64,000 nucleotides of DNA from Ectobius pallidus (Eukaryota; Arthropoda; Insecta; Blattodea; Ectobiidae). A program made the position numbers and the translations under genes. The notes under the pieces were generated by a model that did no database searches, was not told where the DNA came from, and saw only the letters and a program-made list of their open reading frames with translations. This document shows, piece by piece, positions 22,482-34,445 of the stretch; position 1 is the stretch's first letter; the number at the start of each line of letters is the position of its first letter. The stretch is taken from contig CAXKWD010000006.1 in the NCBI GenBank assembly GCA_964059195.1, forward strand, positions 134,786,039 through 134,850,038. Reading direction: 5' to 3'.

Positions 22482-23897
22482 GTTTGGGCCTAATCATTGT
22501 AATTGTTATCTATGCAGTCCGACAAGGGTTTGTGTCTTATGTTACAAATTGAGTCCCGTGCATTTAAGGGAAGGGTTAATATTTATGTAGCTCTATTGCT
22601 TAACAGGAATAAAATCATAATTTCCCTCCATAGTCCCTCTGTAAACTGTGAAGCTGAAGAGAAGAAGGAAATGTCTTCGGAAGTGTAACACAAAACTTTG
22701 TTGGTCTACAACAATTAGTAGTGTTTCAACATAACCATGTTTTCCATAAGAAAATGTACCTATTTATTTAAATCAGATTTGAGATTTGTACAGTCATGTA
22801 CGGAGAATTAGAATTTACTCTCCCAAAAGAAGCAAGAGATAATTTAATCCTGAATACGGTTTAATTAATAAATCTCTATCTTGGTTACAGATTAGGCCGC
22901 TTAACTATTTAAACCTCGACATTTCGGGCATCAAGTTGTGATCTTCTTCGGGCAGTGAGAGAGTTGGTATAATTTTTATTTTTATTTCGTTCCAGTATCT
23001 AAGATGTTTAAATAAGTTTTCATCAGCTTGCATTGGACATGAGAATAATGAACCTGTCTGCATTCATCAAACGCGGAACTAAAGACATACCTGCCCCACA
23101 AAGGAAAATAATTACTAACTTTTCCATCTTTCTTTTAATTTCAATGAAATTAGTCAATGCGCGAATGTAAGTCTTTATATAACGATTTTAATATCACCTT
23201 TTTGTCTCCTATTTTGCCTTCTTTTTAACCCCTTTTACCTTCCTTTTTCCTTATGGAAATTATGCTATAAAATCTTAACCCTGTTCATCACCTTACAAAA
23301 GGAATAAATGCTTGCAAATCGGAGTGGTTATAGCGTAAAACACTGCTTAACTGGAACCAGTGTAAACAAAGTTAGTTTTCCCATGAATAAAAAGTGTTAC
23401 TGAATGCCAGGGTCACATAATGGCAAGTGTTTAATGAGAAACTCTGGGAGCTCCGTATCAGTGTTTGAAGAGCTGGAGTTGACTCAGGTTCATTACACTT
23501 ACGAGCTCATTAGCAACATGGAAATGACTGTCCGAGGACGCGTGACGTCATATCTTAGGTACCTGTGTTGCCCTAATGAGAAGTCGTGTCATTAGATGAA
23601 AATCCAGTCAACCAAAATAAAGCGCATGCTGCTGGTGTAACCAGATAACAAACGAGCTTAATACAGCGAACCTGATGGAGGAAGGAGACAAGGAAAGAGG
23701 GCGGATAATCAAGAGTAATGAAATTGCATATAAAGAGAATGAAGAATAAAGATAATATAATAGTTATTTATGATAAAAGTGGTAAAAGAGGGATTTTTTT
23801 TTTTTGCGACTAGGTATGGTCACGAAACAAGCCCGTAAATGCGAATGAAGTAATCCTTCGAGTAATTAATTATGTTCCACTTTTTTCTATTGTTGAT
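22482..23897. other. Interval without recognisable features
   Basis: Only short ORFs without motifs (61 aa at 22503-22688, 63 aa at 23404-23595) and a T-rich run near 23795. I see no repeat boundaries. Confidence 0.45.
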
Positions 23898-24375
23898 AAC
23901 GTGTGTTCGCTGTGGCTCAGGGGATGCGTCCAATCCTCTCACGCAGCGGGCCCGGGTTCGATTCCTGGTCGGGACAAGTTACCTAGGTGAGGTTTTTTCC
24001 GGGGTTTTCCCTCACCTATGAGACAAATGTCAGGTAACTTTAGGCCCTTGTGGTCCCCGGATATCATCTGGCCGTCATTATCATCTTCATCCTCATCCTC
24101 GCCTTGTTCTGAGTGAGTGTGTGTGTGAATGGTGTGTATCGTCCTATGTGTTCGTGTTGTCTCGGAGGTGGCCCCGGCATTGGGCAGATCACTCATCCGG
24201 GGAGGCCCTCCATGTCCTTGTCTGGACAAAAAAGTGTGTATGTGATCCAAAGGTAATCCCTCTCCCGACAGGTCGCGGCCCTGTAAGGCCCGGGCGGCTT
24301 GGGTCGCTTAAATCCTAAAATAGGGAGAGGTAAAACTACGAAAAAGAAAGAAAGAAAGAAAAGACAACGTGTGTT
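23898..24375 (+). mobile_element. tRNA-headed SINE, family C
   Basis: The TSD AACGTGTGTT lies at 23898-23907 and 24366-24375. The plus-strand head contains ctgtggctcaggggatgcg (A box) and cccgggttcgattcctgg (B box). The body is unusually long and GC-rich (about 430 bp), ending in an (AAAG)n tail at 24338-24362. The acidic-looking ORF on the minus strand is a composition artefact. Confidence 0.93.
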
Positions 24376-24929
24376 AATTTCAACTAGAATTACATTTTTA
24401 TGATTTTGATACACAATGAAATAGCGGATATATTAAGCAGGCCTATATATCCAATTCAGCATTTGCCTTTACGAGAAGAGAAACCATTAAAAAGAAAAGT
24501 TAAATTGATACCTTTTCTTTGTGTTTTCTTCGTTATCTTAATGAAAAAAATTACTACAATTGCTGATAGATGTGCCTATTCCCGGTTATTTTTGCCACCA
24601 CAGTAAATAAACTTAACTTTTAAAAGGGCGTAATGAATTTAAACATTTTCAGTTTTTATGAAACTGACTCTATGTAATAATCATGTGCGAATATTTTAAA
24701 CTAAAATAGTGTTTTCCATATGACGATATCAGAGTTCGTATCATGGAGTCATTTTAGTCATCCTCATCATCTTTATGAAGTGCCCTAAAGATATAGCACT
24801 AGTGCGATAATGTGCTAGGCCTACTTTTATCTCATGTATCATTTAATTTAATTATCTGTCAGTTAAATATTCCATTAGTAACAAATACCTAATTTTTCAT
24901 TTTGATTCAATATAAACTTAGCCTATTCA
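24376..24929. other. Interval without recognisable features
   Basis: AT-rich. A 68-aa ORF at 24400-24606 has no family motif. Confidence 0.4.
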
Positions 24930-25259
24930 AAACTGCAGCTCGTCCGGAAATCAGTTACTGAGCCAGCCATTCCGAATTCTCTCCTCTGTAGAAGGCAACA
25001 AGTCCTGCTGACCAGGCTGCGGATTGGCCACTTCAACCTTAGCCATGGCTATCTTATGAAGAAAACTATAAAGGATCCATGCCCGAAATGTAATGGGGAT
25101 GTAACTTCCTCCCATCTTATTCTGGAATGTCCACGGCTATTGCATGTAAGGCGTCTGTTAAATATCAAAGGAGACTTATACAATATATTTAAAAATGATG
25201 AAGGATGCCTTAAGGTTATCTCACTTTTGGAACTGTCACAGTTAAAATCATTCATATAA
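24930..25259 (+). pseudogene. LINE ORF2 C-terminal fragment
   Basis: The open frame reads RRQQVLLTRLRIGHFNLSHG and, further on, CPKCNGDVTSSHLILECP. This is the conserved tail of Jockey/I-group ORF2 proteins (RLRIGHT..TH followed by a C-x2-C...H...C zinc-like motif). Endonuclease and reverse transcriptase are missing through 5' truncation, so the fragment cannot act alone. The frame itself is intact to the TAA at 25257-25259. Confidence 0.85.
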
Positions 25260-25493
25260 TGTAAAATCAACTCATATTTTGTCAGTAGTTGCTAAATTAC
25301 TTCCAGTCCTTTTTATGTTTAATATGTTGTTCTTCTTACTAAATTTAAAGTTGCATATATGTTTTTCTTCATACTCCACTTCTTGTAGCACTTGTTCAAT
25401 ATAAATGTATTAATTATTGTGGTCGCTGGTGACCCTGGCAGTTAAAAAGCGACCTGAAATAAATAAATAAAAAATAATAATAAAAAAAAAAAA
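24930..25493 (+). mobile_element. 5'-truncated non-LTR retrotransposon (Jockey/I-like LINE) 3' end
   Basis: The C-terminus of ORF2 is followed by a 3' UTR of about 200 bp and an AAATAAATAAATAA-type tail running into poly(A) at 25458-25493. No TSD was located, because the 5' truncation point is uncertain. Confidence 0.82.
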
Positions 25494-26842
25494 CTTAGCC
25501 TAACATACGACTCGTACAACCTTCAATACAAAATTTTTAGAATAATTCGGAGAGATTTCGGGTTCGAACCGCTAGGCCGGCCAATTTAATATGATTTTTT
25601 CATGGTTTCTCTAGTTTCTAAAGCAAGGTGTAAGTTTATAAACATCTGCTCATGTTGTAGTCAATACCTTCTCTATTCAGCGTCAAGAAAGGAATAAGCG
25701 TAGTTTCTGTATTCATTTCCCCAGGCTTGAAGTATTTCAATTACATTATTTCCGTTACAGGCTGTTTTAGCAAGTGACCTCGCCCGTAAGATCGATTTTA
25801 AAGATATTTACTCGACAATATAAAAACAGTCACACTATTAATCAGTGATAGGAGCAACCACTATAATTTTTCCAGCCACCAAGAAGCCCACCCACAATGC
25901 GCAGCTCTTGAAAATATTTTTACACAAAAGAATATGATTTTCGATCACTTTGGGGCAGCAGTATTGGCCTCTTTACGACCGTGAAGGCAGAGAGGAAATG
26001 AAATTTGATGATGGAAACAGACTGTGCCACATAGGCTTTGTTGTGGAGGAGCCAAGTACGCACATTACATCACAATGAGTGCCGAACCATCTGCACCAGG
26101 CAGATTTACCAGTTCCTTTGTTTCATTTCAAAAGACCATAAGTTACTAAGATTGCGTACGTCTTACTTCATAACCACTTAGGGCTACTATTAAATTCACG
26201 TTTCGTCCGTACACTTTTCTTTTCCCTTATTTGTGTTCTTCCTTATTCCTCCTCCAATACATTAACTTGCACCTTTCTCTCCAACGTCGTCTTTCTTTGT
26301 CTTGTAGGTATACAGTTGAATTATATATTAGTTATTATAATTTTGGTTATTATTGCTGCTCTAACTAAGAGTTTTCACTAAGGTTCTGAAGTTAATGTTT
26401 TATCGAGGAATAATTTTGCCATGCAAATATGCTCTAAAATTTTTAAATATGCTCCGGAACCAATGAAGTATGCTTCATCGTTTGAATAATTTTAATATTT
26501 ACATTATCATGTTAGCTGAATTACATTATGCATTAAAAAAGTAGTAGAAGTTGCATAAATTGCATTAAAATACTTAATAAAACTGAAAATTAACGAAGTG
26601 AAAGGCCACTGTAATATTACACATTAGGGTATGTACTGTCAGTTATCAATCAGTCGGTTCTCAAAACATTCACGTAGCCAAATATGTTCTTAATGTTTTA
26701 TTTAACGTGGATATCCACAATATTTAAAAGCTGCCAGAAATATGTCGTAAAATGTGTGATATATTATTAAAATATGCAAAAAATATTTTTAATATCAAGC
26801 AAGTATCGCATGTCTAACGAAATTTGCAACAATACAGAAAAA
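25494..26842. other. Non-coding interval with repeat debris
   Basis: A B-box-like ttcgggttcgaaccgctagg at 25556-25580 suggests a truncated tRNA-type SINE. From 26410 to 26815 the word aaatatgc recurs, resembling the sub-terminal words of the hAT remnant at 17.5 kb. No ORF is recognised. Confidence 0.4.
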
Positions 26843-26976
26843 AAGGCGTGGAATCCTTTTAGTTCATGACAATGTCCTGCCACACACAGCCAAACAAACT
26901 GAGATGTGATCTGATTGCATCATTTGGTTGGGAACAATTCGACCACCCTCCCTACAGTCCGGATTTGGCACCAAGC
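26843..26976 (+). pseudogene. mariner transposase fragment, frameshifted
   Basis: The plus strand encodes RGILLVHDNVLPHTAKQT and, after a frameshift and stop, FGWEQFDHPPYSPDLAP. These match the second and third catalytic-aspartate regions of mariner transposases (HDNARPH and YSPDLAPSD), which in the family are about 34 residues apart. The fragment is cut at 26976 by the MITE insertion, and no mariner sequence is recognisable on the far side. Confidence 0.85.
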
Positions 26977-27605
26977 GTAGTATGCAGGGCTCGGATTTTG
27001 ATGACCTAAAATACTTTAAAAATGAGTTTTAAAAATACTGCAAAAAAAAAAAAAAAAACTCGAAAACTAATAAAACCGACCGAAAAATTTGTATGAAAAT
27101 ACTAGTTTATTCATGATATTTGTGTCTATTCTACATTTATGTTGATTTTTAATTATAAGCTTGTAATTACTTAATTGGTACATACGGTTAAATGCAAACA
27201 GCAAACACAGTCTTTCTGTATCCAAATTAAAATTAACAATTTATATTTATTTATACTTATTTAGAGTTCCGATAACAGTTAATGTAAGTAAATGTACAAA
27301 AACGCTATATAATGCGACAAACAACACAACATAAGAAAATAATGACTTCAATTTTTAAAAAAATTACCTAAAATATGTCATATGGAGAAAAAGACTCTAA
27401 AACAACCCCAAAAATACCAAATAAGTACATTACATTCTAAAAATGACCTAAAAATGAAGTATGGGGAAAATGACCAAAAATGACCCTAAAAATTACCATT
27501 TTTATATTCTAGGAGTCATGATCAGAATTATGCACTAGTTGGCAACGTCCATGATGTTCCAGTTAAAATATGACATGTCATCAAAATCCGAGCCTAAGTA
27601 GTAAG
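26977..27605. mobile_element. hAT-type MITE inserted into the mariner fragment
   Basis: The terminal inverted repeats are CAGGGCTCGGATTTTGATGAC (from 26985) and GTCATCAAAATCCGAGCC near the right end (27597). The flanking 8-mers gtagtatg (26977-26984) and gtagtaag (27598-27605) match at 7 of 8 positions, fitting the 8-bp TSD of hAT elements. The interior is AT-rich and non-coding, with repeated ctaaaaat/aatgacc words. Confidence 0.85.
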
Positions 27606-28302
27606 CTACTGCTCTCTCACTCAATCTCTCTCCCCGACTGTCTTGTCTCTCTTTCTCTCCCTCTAACTGACCCTTCTCACACACGCACATGCGCTCACAT
27701 ACAAACACAAACACATTTCAAGTTTAAAAGAGTAATTTAGTTGCTGCCTATCGACCTGCCTAATAAAACAAAATACTGCCATATTGCGTGAAAAGTATGG
27801 AAAGAATACTTAAACCTACATGTTGCAATGACTATTTTGTCCACTATATCTGTCATTTATATTGCTGGTTGGCCAAATGACTAATTTGGAGGCTGATAAA
27901 ATTTGCATGGGAGGCAAACTGTTAGCAAATAAACAGGACATTTATTTACTGTTGAACTCATTGCACTTTACTTCTAGCCATATTTTCATTTCCCTGTTTC
28001 ATTTTGATGTTTATAGTGGACAGTGTAAATGCAATTATCAATGACAAGTGGCGGGAACCCTAGGGCAGCAAATACAGTGTGTTAAAACGGCAATATACCA
28101 AATTAACAACGACAGTAAAAACAAACTAAGTATTCATCATATTAATTCGTCTATTTCTTAGGTTTAAGATCGGAATGAAATAGCACTTCTATCGTAAAAC
28201 GCATAAAAATATAACTTCGAAACTGCAGCTCAGCACGACTTCATGGTCTTTCGGGATTTCAGGACCATCCCTTGTATCATAACTTATAATTTTTATTGAC
28301 TA

Positions 28303-28654
28303 ATCTTGATCATAGGCGTAACCAGGCCGACCATATGGGGGGGTTATAACACCCGCGGGGTCTGGGGGTATGGAATACCCCCCAGGGAGAGGGGGGTCCG
28401 GGGGTCCCCCCCCGGAAAATTTAAAAAATCAAGATGCAAAATAACGAGTTTTAAGCTTTCGGGGTCCTCCCCCGGAAAATTTTAAAAATTAAGACGCACA
28501 ATAACGAGTTTTAAGCTTCCCACGCTTTATAGCCTACTTGTATTAAGTAATTTATGGGCAGACTTAAAGAAATGATACAATTTTCCTTTTTTTAATCAAT
28601 GGGGGGGGGGGATTCAAACCCCCAACCCCCCCTCGGTACGCCTATGATCTTGAT
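28303..28654. mobile_element. hAT-type MITE with long G/C runs
   Basis: A perfect 8-bp TSD ATCTTGAT lies at 28303-28310 and 28647-28654. The terminal repeats are CATAGGCGTAACC and GGTACGCCTATG. The 336-bp interior has two 60-bp tandem units (28401-28460 and 28461-28520) and runs of 7-12 G or C. Confidence 0.93.
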
Positions 28655-28886
28655 ACAGCTTGTATATATTCTAATTATTAATGCATTTGTTTTATGGCGT
28701 ATTTACTTTGTGAGTTTTTCTGTTTTGTTTAATTGTATTTAGGCTATGTATGTATGGTATAATAAATAAATAAATAGGTTTCTTAACTACTTATTGATAT
28801 GTTATCGGAAGTGTTTAAAACTAATTTAATTAATTTTACAAAATGTTCAAGTTTTATTTTTAAGTTCCCACTTTGGACAAGACGCA

Positions 28887-29155
28887 GCATTATAATCTGT
28901 GGCTTGGTTCTAAAAGGGCCAATGTCAATTTCTTGCAAAAATGAGATCTATGCATCATTGAACTTAGCTAGTCTTTATCTTTCGTTTAATAAAATTGCCA
29001 ATGTATGTTGCTATTAATAGACATAATACAAAAACCATCGAGGCCAATGTCGGAAGTTCTCAGAAAAAAATGTTACGTAGGCTTCAAAGTCAATTGTCTC
29101 AAACGCAAGTTTTATGACATTGACCGTTTTAGAACCAAGCCACCAGAATTACATA
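28887..29155. repeat. MITE-like inverted repeat, about 38-bp arms
   Basis: The segment around 28893-28929 (ggcttggttctaaaa ... ccaatgtca) is repeated inverted at 29113-29150 with a few mismatches, with a non-coding centre of about 190 bp. This resembles an old MITE; no clear TSD was found. Confidence 0.7.
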
Positions 29156-30754
29156 ATATAATTATTATTTAAAAAATTATAACTTATTTATTTTCTAGCG
29201 TAATAATAATGTTTTCAGATTATAAGGAGTATACTAGCACCAGCATTCGGATAAGAGTTGTAGATATTTTGTACTCTAAGTAGACTGCGGAACTTCTAGT
29301 GTGCTTGTGGGATATGCAAAGAATAATTGGAAAGTATATCCAGGGCACCAATCCTTGTATTGATCACGAGGTATGAAATCCATGCATATGAATGGAAACA
29401 CGTTCTTCCTGCATGCATGCTTGCTTCTTCTCAATCCAATTGAAAACAATTCCAAATCCCCATTTGATATTCTCCTCCCATTGTTCATACTCAGTTGACA
29501 TCTCGTTCGTTCGGATTTCAAAACTTTTACTAATACATGTCAGATATTCAGTCTTGTCCATACTAACATAGAGAGCTTGTCAGAAACATGTTTCCACTAT
29601 GCTTGATGCGAACCCCACACAGACATATTTTAGTTATGTTTCCCTTTAGTAGTATGGTAAAATATTTTGATGTTAATTTGAATAGTAAAGATTGTTTAAC
29701 AGAACTCTTTCTGACTACGTAAAGTTCCATTTTACGAGCTGAGCTGTAAGAAACAAAGGTGCTAGCCCGTTAAGTGTAAAGAAGAAGGTGCAAGCCCGTT
29801 ATAGCAGTTATTGATATCACCAGATGTCAAGTCGTTCTCTTCCTTTAAATACAAATAATTATGCATTTCCTTCATTTCAACTACTACCAATACTATTATT
29901 GCTAGTACTACTATTACCGTGTATCTATTAATAATTTACAGTTCAAAATAGCATAAATAATTCGACTTTCAAATGACAGTCTAACCACTTCCCAGTTTTC
30001 AGGGCTGATGTATTTTTTACTGAGGTTAGGTATGCATGGCTCGTAAAGATTCTTCTTTTCCTCTTGAACTTATTTTGCCTGTTCAGCATCACGTTCAATT
30101 CAAACGGTTGGACGTGTTGCAAGTGTCCTATGTATTTAAGTTTGAAGTAAATTAGACAAAAATAGTAGCTCTTGGAAATTTCGTGCTTTAAGGGGGAGCA
30201 ATTAAATTGCAAAGGCCTATATTGATTCTGTAATAGGCCCATCTTGTAGAATTTTCAATTTTAATTTCAGGCCCCAAACGTCCTACATGTATAGCCTATT
30301 TTGGCTGTCATTACCGAGATCTAAGGAGTTCTTTAGGTTAATTATTGTGTGTTAGAACTGGGATTGTTCGGATAAAAGTTGGTTAACTAACAAATAGTTA
30401 GCTCGAATAACCACCATCTTTTAACCGATTAATAAGAAAACAGTTTCCAGATAAATGGATAATGACGTCATTTTAACAAATAATCCAATAATTTATAGTA
30501 ATGCAATTAAAAATAATTTAGTTGGTGGAAGTAAAGCCACACTATGCAGTAATAATTTGTGGAATCAGGAATTTAAATATCTAACAACTTACTTCCTAAA
30601 CAATAAGAAAAATGCATATGTAGGCTTGCTTAATACGTTTTGTGAGCTTTGATTTGAAATGTAGTTTGATATAGAAGAAAGGAGAAAAAATTGTTTGCAA
30701 TTATTCCTTGTTTTCACATAATATATCCCAGTACTTTAGAGTAATTATCACATT
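29156..30754. other. Interval without recognised genes
   Basis: Overlapping minus-strand ORFs (65 and 81 aa, 29276-29561) lack known motifs. Their ATG-initiated frame is rich in charged and aromatic residues, so a small unrecognised exon cannot be excluded. A 99-aa ORF at 29943-30242 is likewise unsupported. Confidence 0.35.
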
Positions 30755-31509
30755 GTTATTATTAGACTTCGGACTTTTAGGTCGCTAAAAATGCTGTTTT
30801 AGGTACATAAAATGGGCTCTAAAAATTGGAAAATAGGTTCTAAAAATCGTAAAATAGTCTTTTATAAAATCGTTAAGTTGCCAATTTTCTGAAATATCTC
30901 AATTGCAATGCAGAATATTATATTTATTGAAGTCACCATTAATCAATGATCACGATAAAACACAGATATAGGCCTATGGTACACAGAATTATATAGACCC
31001 TAGTACTAGGGCCTGTATTACTACCATAACAGTGAAAACCTAATCCCTGCGCCCAGAAGCTACGCACGCTAGCATATTCAACCCCTTGTATCCCTCAGTG
31101 ATTCAGAGAACTATTTTTTTTGTTTGTTACTGGATTTGGGAGTCGGGAGAAAAACACTACATTTTCTTGGGAATTCCAAGGAATTTTTCTACTGAAGACG
31201 AAACATTCGTTACTGTTTAACCACGTCATAAATGTGTCATGTACTGCACATTCCGAACTAAAAATTTAGTACGAATTGAAAATAAATGCTAGAATTTATA
31301 ACAAAAAATAACTTATTTTGAACTTTAGAGAAAAAACAAGCAAAAAGGCAATATTAGGCTCTAACGTAAAAATAGGCTATTTTAGGTCCTATAAAAGTAT
31401 AAAGTTTTAGGCATAGTCACTTATGAAACATGCATATACAAGTTTTCGTCCATATATCACTTAAGGATTAAAATAGGTTTTTACCTAAAATCCGAAGTCT
31501 AGTTATTAT
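30755..31509. mobile_element. hAT-type MITE (739 bp)
   Basis: A perfect 8-bp TSD GTTATTAT lies at 30755-30762 and 31502-31509. The terminal inverted repeats are TAGACTTCGGACTTTTAGGT and its near reverse complement. The sub-terminal regions repeat taggctctaaaaat-like words. No ORF is present. It is similar in style to, but distinct from, the MITE at 26985. Confidence 0.92.
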
Positions 31510-32783
31510 GTTGTTTCTTAATTCACAATTTCAGTGTATTCTCTTTCGTACGAAGTATGCTTACAAACCATAGGGAAGTTTTCATTAAAAGAGGATTGTG
31601 TTAGTAAGTCAGACACTGGATTACTTGATTTTAAATCACTCTACAAGTTCATCATTGGTACACAAATGTAATGTTTGTCTGAGTTGACATCAGAGGCTTG
31701 CAACTAGTCGGGAGTAATGCAATGCGATAGTGTTGTACACTACTTGAACGCTTAACCGCACCAGCTTATGAACAGAACAATAGATTAATCGGATTCCCAA
31801 CGTTTCACACCAATGCCATGTTCTCTAATCTCACTCTAGCTCTTTCCCTTTCTCTCGCTAGTACTCATACTCTTTCCTACAGTTGCACTCAATTTTCCTT
31901 TTATATCTTTTCCACTTTTGTTTTCATTCTATTTTGTTTTCTGTCTTATGATTCGATGCTCATTCTCTTCTGTTTCTCGTTTGTTTTTTTGAACTTTTCT
32001 CTCCCTTCTCAAGTACATGTTTCCCCTTTCTCTTCGTTTAACTTAATCTATTTTATATTCGGTTTTTTGTTTATTTATCCGTCACTCGCTCCTTAGCCTT
32101 TCTTCGGGTCTCTTTATTTAATTAATTACATTAATATTTATTATAATCATTTCCCTGAGTACCGGTACATAAAATATCCACCAGTTACATCCTTGCTTTT
32201 CCAGAGGGGCATGATCCATAATTTAATGTTCTTTATGATATAAAGTTTACAAAACTTATCCAAAACATCTTCTAAAAACTTTTCCATTTACTCAAAATAA
32301 ATTTAGATAACTTAATAATATAGAAAACTAGAAAAAATAATTATGTAACTATGGTTAGTTTAGAAAATTCCACTAATTAATTTCTAATAGGTTAAATTAA
32401 TCTTGAAGTTAATACTGTATTTCATTCCTCATGAAATCACACTGTGTTTCAGAGAAAACCTTGAAGGTTGGGTTTCACCCTCATAAAGAATTCTATCTTA
32501 TAAATACGTGGGTCTCTTTATTTGCGATTCCTCTTATCTTACTCTTTCTCGATGAATAATCGAAGAAACCAATGTTATTTTGCACATTGTGCATATTGGC
32601 ATTTGATCAATATTGGCGAAGAATGCGTACTTCAAATTTAATATCGCTTATAATTGCTGTTTGCGCTTTCCACATGTTGTGAAACAAAAGAGTTATTTCA
32701 AATGAGAGGAACGACTGACAAATGAGATAGCTTGTCAATGAATGGCTTTAAATAGAATTTATATACAAATATTTCTGACTGCT
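31510..32783. other. Non-coding interval
   Basis: The segment 31818-32096 is T/C-rich and gives a spurious 92-aa hydrophobic ORF. Nothing else is recognised. Confidence 0.45.
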
Positions 32784-33333
32784 CCACCTACCAATTTGAA
32801 TTGAATAAGTGCCCTTTAGGCGGGAGGCGGGGTGGGAACGCCCCTAAGCACCGAAGCCGCAGGCTTATTGTACCTACCTCCGGGATGGAATGAGTTGCGT
32901 GCCCATAGACCGCCCAGGACGCCAGATCCCCCCGCAGGCCCCCACGGAGCTCCCCTACATCCAGCAAGCCTTATTACCATGCCACGTATGCGCCACCCCC
33001 TTCGGTCCCTCCAACCGGAGCCCCGACAGGTCCGCGACACACACCACCAACAACCTCTTGACCACAAGCAGCGGGGAGGACGGGAGAGGCCCCCAAAGGG
33101 CGCTGACTGCCAAAGCAGGCCCGATACCGGAAGTGGAAACGGGATGATGATGAAAAGGGGGAAAGGTGAGATGAAGTGGAGAGGAAACGGGAGAACCCCG
33201 AGAAAAACCCCCAAGGCACGGCTTCGTCCACCACGAATGACACACCCGCCGGCCCCGAGATTTGAACTCAGGACCGCTAGCATGCCAGGCTCACGCGCTA
33301 CAGCATGAGCCACCGCGCCGGCCCACCTACCAA
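32784..33333 (-). mobile_element. tRNA-headed SINE, family F (long, GC-rich)
   Basis: The 11-bp TSD CCACCTACCAA lies at 32784-32794 and 33323-33333. The minus-strand head contains gcggtggctcatgctgtag (A box) and gtcctgagttcaaatc (B box). The body of about 430 bp is strikingly GC-rich against an AT-rich background, and the tail is (ATTCA)-like. The three overlapping ORFs of 85-165 aa on both strands arise only from the low stop frequency in GC-rich sequence. Confidence 0.93.
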
Positions 33334-33526
33334 AGATCTTGTGTTGTAATTTAGTGTTTTGTCATTAGCCTTCTGTTCTTTCATATATATAACCTTCAAA
33401 TTATTTCGTTTTAATTTTTTTGTTATTGTATTTAATTGTGCCCGAGCAAGAGCTTTTGCTCATTCGGCCACCAATAATGATTGTATTATGTTTTACGAAG
33501 GTAAAATAAATAAATAAAAAAAAATT
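33334..33526 (+). mobile_element. Probable LINE 3' UTR and tail
   Basis: This ends with a hairpin (gagcaagagc-ttttgctc) and then aggtaaaataaataaataaa running into poly(A), much like the tail of the LINE at 24930-25493. The coding part is missing. The family F SINE has inserted at its left edge. Confidence 0.5.
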
Positions 33527-33958
33527 GTTCCGTTGTTTTAATCCTGCTGTAACAGCTATGCACTCTCCAATTCTTTACGCTTTGACATCATAGGAACTTT
33601 CATTATATAACTTTAACTAGGTACGGCTGCAAGTAAGATGAAGTACGCCTCAGATATTCTCTTCTTGGATTGTAGTGTCTTGAATTCAGCGTAAGTGGAA
33701 TTCACACTTGATCTTGGTCCTCATCTGCATGCTCCATTCCTTAATGTCATCAGTCTCCTGTGACATCACACGCTGGACACAGCCACCACTTTCCTTTGTC
33801 TCTACGCTTGCAGCGCTAAGATGGATGATCCGAATTAACTCTCCCCAATCACAAACACCGCTTCACACATACTAGACATTCTACACTGCTATCATCATCG
33901 CCACCACCACCATTGCTCCTTCCACTACTGCTACTACTATTACTAATATTTCATCTTC

Positions 33959-34136
33959 TTGTCCCTCATCTTCCTCTTATTTCTTCTTCTTCATTTTCCT
34001 TTTTCTCCTCCCCCTTTTTCGCCTCTTTTCCTTTTTCTCCTCCCCCTTTTTCGCCTCTTTTCCTTTTTCTCCTCTTTTCCTTTTTCTCTTCTTTTCCTTT
34101 TTCTCCTCCCCCCTTTTTCGCCTCTTTTCCTTTTTC
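33959..34136 (+). repeat. Polypyrimidine minisatellite
   Basis: Tandem, imperfect units of roughly 30-36 bp of the form ttcctttttctcctcccccttttt. Strand asymmetry is nearly complete (C/T on plus). The ORFs here on both strands are artefacts. Confidence 0.9.
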
Positions 34137-34232
34137 ATATAGGCCTACTTGGTTAGTTATTTGCATTACACAGAACAGAATTTTTATAATGCAATGAATT
34201 ATGTTACATATAATTATTAATACATTAATTCA

Positions 34233-34345
34233 TATTTTGGCTGCCAAGTACGCGGTATCATCCGACGTAGTGTCCCTCGGCTCTGTCCCAGGGCAGGTCC
34301 GGCCTCCGGCCCGAACACTTCATCATCAGCATCATCATCATCAAT
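34233..34345 (+). mobile_element. Possible SINE 3' fragment with (ATC)n tail
   Basis: A short GC-rich segment (ggcaggtccggcctccggcc) followed by catcatcagcatcatcatc. The composition and the simple-repeat tail resemble SINE 3' ends, but no head is present. Confidence 0.35.
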
Positions 34346-34445
34346 ACATATTTAATATATTTAAGTTTATTAAAGCATAATTAAAATACAAATGTTCAAT
34401 TTTCATTGATATATCTGATACTCTGATTTGTTGAAGGTTATGTCT

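Noticed and set aside
23939..24250. 103-aa ORF with an acidic DEDED tract
   Set aside because: Antisense frame of the family C SINE; the acidic run is a translated TC-rich stretch.
32816..33313. Overlapping 165-aa and 158-aa ORFs on opposite strands
   Set aside because: They lie wholly inside a TSD-bounded GC-rich SINE and have no domain; open frames arise from composition.
33913..34197. Leu/Ser/Phe-rich 94-aa and Lys/Glu-rich 66-aa ORFs
   Set aside because: Translations of a polypyrimidine minisatellite.
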